NCBI GenBank assembly: GCA_019309665.1 | Contig: JAFDFV010000273.1 | Coordinates: forward strand, 1-6,268 | Source of the DNA: Deltaproteobacteria bacterium | GTDB taxonomy: Bacteria > Desulfobacterota > Desulfobacteria > Desulfobacterales > ETH-SRB1 | Length of the DNA stretch: 6,268 bases | Reading direction: 5' to 3' | Part shown: positions 4,315-6,268 of the stretch, piece by piece | Layout of the letters: every line of letters starts with the position of its first letter | How positions within the stretch are numbered: position 1 is the stretch's first letter | Notes under the pieces: model-generated | What the model was told of the DNA's origin: nothing | The model's input: the letters and a program-made list of their open reading frames with translations, nothing else | The model's database searches: none | Position numbers and translations under genes: made by a program

Positions 4315-6264
4315 CTATCTCTTATTACCACCATTATCCGGATAAAGAATAACCGTCTCGGATATAAAATCGTTTTCCTCGGGTTCGTCTGCTCCCTTTG
4401 TTGCCGGAATATCGTCCTCATCTGCCTGAACAGACGGTGATTTTTCTTTTCTAAAATCATCAGGTGAAAGAATGACCGTCTCTTCTAACCCATACTCATC
4501 TTCTGAGACAACATTGGTATTGTCAAATCGCTCCCTGCCTGCTGTTGATATAGCAACCGTTTTTTCTAATTCACCCTTCTGTGCTTCCAGGCCAATACTC
4601 CATTTTTCCATGATCTTAGCGAGGATGTCAGAAATAGCCTTATTTTCCGGTGCAGGCTCTGCTTGTACAAAATTGAGCTCATGAGAAAACAATTTGTCTT
4701 TGACCTCTTTTCTGAGGTTTTCCAATTCTTGCTGGAATTTGTCCTTCGACCATTTAGAATTTTCCATCAAGCCGGTTCTCAACCCAATTTTCAATAAAGA
4801 CCAGCCCAAACCGATAGATTTTTCCCAAAGGCTCACCCAGTCCTGACTAACACTTTTTCCATCAGGAATCCAGAAAATATTTTCAGGAGAAAAGGCGCTA
4901 TCGGCTCCGTTCTTTAGAAAGTTTTCCAGGCTATCATCATCATTTGAGACTATTTTCTCAATTTTTTTTTCAAGAGTCACATATACTTCTGAAACATCTT
5001 GTTTTTTGTTGACCAGAAGCGTGTAAAACCAGATAATTCCCAGAAAATGGGGGCTGGAATATGGGAATAATTTCGGGAGAAACGGTGGCTTGACGGCATT
5101 TCCTCCTATGTCTATAAAGTTTAGTTTAAAGTTCCAGAAAAACGGCAACAGGCCACTCTGGTCTGCAAGGTTAATCCAGATTCTATCGATAGATAAATCA
5201 AGCCCTGGATCATCTATCCTGGAAAAGATAGTCTGAACAAGCTCGCCCAAAAAAGAAAGCTTTAAATACAGGACTTCCAGAAAATATTTTTTGTTTTTTT
5301 TAAAGAAAAAAGGGGTTGTTGCCAGACTATTTCGTTTTAAAGCCTTCAGACAGTTTATTCTGCCTGATTCTTGTTTTTCGCTAAGCCTGCTTTCCAGATC
5401 GTCAAATGAGGCACCTGAAATTAGAGACAAAAAATCATAGACATTAACAGATCCGGCTTCAAAAATTAACATGTAAAAAGGATAAAAAGAAATTGGAACA
5501 ATTCTTGAGACGGCTAAACAGTCTGATCCATAGCACTCCTGCCGGCTGGAGCAATTGATACAAGGAAACCGATTCAAGCGGTTTCTCACTTCTGTGAGGC
5601 GACCGAAGTCTTTGATCAAATCCCACCTGTCTTTAAGTGCGGAATGGTCGGAACTCTCCAATGAAAAAACGTAAAAATCAGACTTGCCTGTTGAACCAAA
5701 ACATGACGGACAAAACAAATAGCGTTTAAGTGAGGCAGAATAACGCTGAAACCCCAAGCTGGTCAAGATGTCGTCATCATAGCATTGTTGAAGAGGCAGC
5801 CCACACACCGGACACGGAGGGTGAAAAAAGATCCGTTTTGATTTGCAAAAAAATAAAGACTGTAAAGATATCAACCCACCATCTTCTCCGATTTGATCAG
5901 CCAGGATGATGGCGGAACCATCCTGATTTTTTCTCGAATAAAACAAAAATGCCTTCTGCCAGCATTGATCAATATCCTGGTTGTTGAAAGGCCGTAACTC
6001 ATCCCGTGTTAGATGATATTCATCTTTTTGCAACAAAAGGAATACTCGTTTAATTTCACTTCCGGCATCGGTAACAAACCGAGCTTCAATGAGCCTGGCA
6101 AAAGGGTCTGACTCACTGATAATTAGAAATGGAAAAGGAGATTTTTCCAGAATGGAACCATCTTGAGAGATCAAAGAAAAATTCAATCGGAACTTCGTAT
6201 CGGCAAGCTCAAGATAAGGTAGCAAAGATGGCATTTTGATATTATTCACTCTAAATTTCTCCAT
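4315..6264 (-). CDS. Unrecognised T6SS-linked protein: two Cys clusters, possible degenerate kinase core, acidic tail with TV motifs
   Basis: About 649 residues, soluble, family not recognised. Seen in the sequence: residues 1-140, a mixed region with no clear motif. Residues 151-188 hold CPVC (151-154), C161 and CPSC (185-188), like a zinc ribbon. Residues 235-249 hold a second cluster, C-x2-C-x5-C-x4-C. Residues 260-420 show a faint protein-kinase-like order: a hinge-like YMLIFEAGSVNVYDFL (264-279), D360-x4-N365 with catalytic-loop spacing, D385-I-G387 in place of DFG, and LGIIWFYTLLVNKK (408-421) like the C-lobe helix F. The catalytic-loop Lys position is Ile362, so a kinase, if present, looks inactive. 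A charged helix lies at about 505-530. The tail from about 565 is very acidic with three similar motifs at T569, T596 and T637. Start: ATG 6264 has only 4 bases of upstream sequence and the frame is open to the edge, so it may begin further right. GTG 6249 (GGAG 9 nt upstream) and ATG 6234 are alternatives. It ends 4 nt before the FHA-C-like gene. Function unknown; context suggests T6SS regulation or assembly. Confidence 0.88.
   Translation of the reverse strand: MEKFRVNNIKMPSLLPYLELADTKFRLNFSLISQDGSILEKSPFPFLIISESDPFARLIEARFVTDAGSEIKRVFLLLQKDEYHLTRDELRPFNNQDIDQCWQKAFLFYSRKNQDGSAIILADQIGEDGGLISLQSLFFCKSKRIFFHPPCPVCGLPLQQCYDDDILTSLGFQRYSASLKRYLFCPSCFGSTGKSDFYVFSLESSDHSALKDRWDLIKDFGRLTEVRNRLNRFPCINCSSRQECYGSDCLAVSRIVPISFYPFYMLIFEAGSVNVYDFLSLISGASFDDLESRLSEKQESGRINCLKALKRNSLATTPFFFKKNKKYFLEVLYLKLSFLGELVQTIFSRIDDPGLDLSIDRIWINLADQSGLLPFFWNFKLNFIDIGGNAVKPPFLPKLFPYSSPHFLGIIWFYTLLVNKKQDVSEVYVTLEKKIEKIVSNDDDSLENFLKNGADSAFSPENIFWIPDGKSVSQDWVSLWEKSIGLGWSLLKIGLRTGLMENSKWSKDKFQQELENLRKEVKDKLFSHELNFVQAEPAPENKAISDILAKIMEKWSIGLEAQKGELEKTVAISTAGRERFDNTNVVSEDEYGLEETVILSPDDFRKEKSPSVQADEDDIPATKGADEPEENDFISETVILYPDNGGNKR
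4342..4570 (-). repeat. Three degenerate E/K-T-V-hydrophobic motifs in the acidic tail of the 649-residue protein
   Basis: Within the C-terminal acidic region the pattern [LI]-x-[EKS]-T-V-x-[IL] occurs three times: LEKTVAIS (Thr569), LEETVILSPDD (Thr596) and ISETVILYPDN (Thr637). The last two share T-V-I-L-x-P-D. FHA domains are known to read phosphothreonine with a preference for the +3 residue, often I/L/V or D. In all three motifs the +3 residue is Ile or Leu (Ile572, Leu599, Leu640). These could be phospho-switch sites, but that role is inference; the repetition itself is directly seen. Confidence 0.55.
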
Positions 6265-6268
6265 GAAT

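Noticed and set aside
4311..4460. N-terminal extension of the FHA-C-like gene starting at ATG 4460
   Set aside because: It lies entirely over the acidic tail of the upstream gene in another frame, gives a very basic arginine-rich stretch typical of a shadow reading, and would require a 146-bp overlap. ATG 4310 fits the 4-nt gap.

Overview
The window is a leftward (minus-strand) stretch of a type VI secretion system (T6SS) locus. Read in the direction of transcription (right to left) it holds a large unrecognised accessory protein, a small protein resembling the C-terminal domain of T6SS FHA proteins, then tssJ, tssK, tssL and the 5' part of tssM, which runs off the left edge. No plus-strand gene is convincing. 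The envelope lipoprotein, the TssK baseplate protein and the inner-membrane proteins point to a Gram-negative bacterium. The AT-rich composition, the style of the intergenic repeats and the divergence from textbook T6SS proteins would suit a sulfate-reducer-like Desulfobacterota (deltaproteobacterial) genome, but that placement is inference.

Layout. Positions 1-485: tssM N-terminus with two membrane segments and a Walker A loop. 482-1153: tssL (short form, one C-terminal membrane anchor, no peptidoglycan-binding domain). 1156-2541: tssK. 2542-2888: a 347-bp spacer with no gene, filled largely by a heptamer-phased inverted repeat. 2889-3392: tssJ lipoprotein. 3393-3575: a second spacer with a different heptamer-phased inverted repeat around a 15-bp dyad. 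3576-4310: FHA-C-like protein without an FHA domain. 4315-6264: a protein of about 650 residues with two cysteine clusters, a possible degenerate kinase-like core and an acidic tail carrying three E/K-T-V-hydrophobic motifs.

How the genes fit together. TssJ (outer-membrane lipoprotein), TssL and TssM (inner membrane) form the trans-envelope complex, and TssK links it to the baseplate. tssK, tssL and tssM are packed tightly (2-nt gap, then an ATGA overlap) and are probably translationally coupled. The two right-hand genes are also coupled (4-nt gap). They may form a variant of the threonine-phosphorylation/FHA control module known from other T6SSs, with the FHA domain, kinase and phosphatase encoded elsewhere. 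This last idea is inference and is the main novelty candidate in the window.
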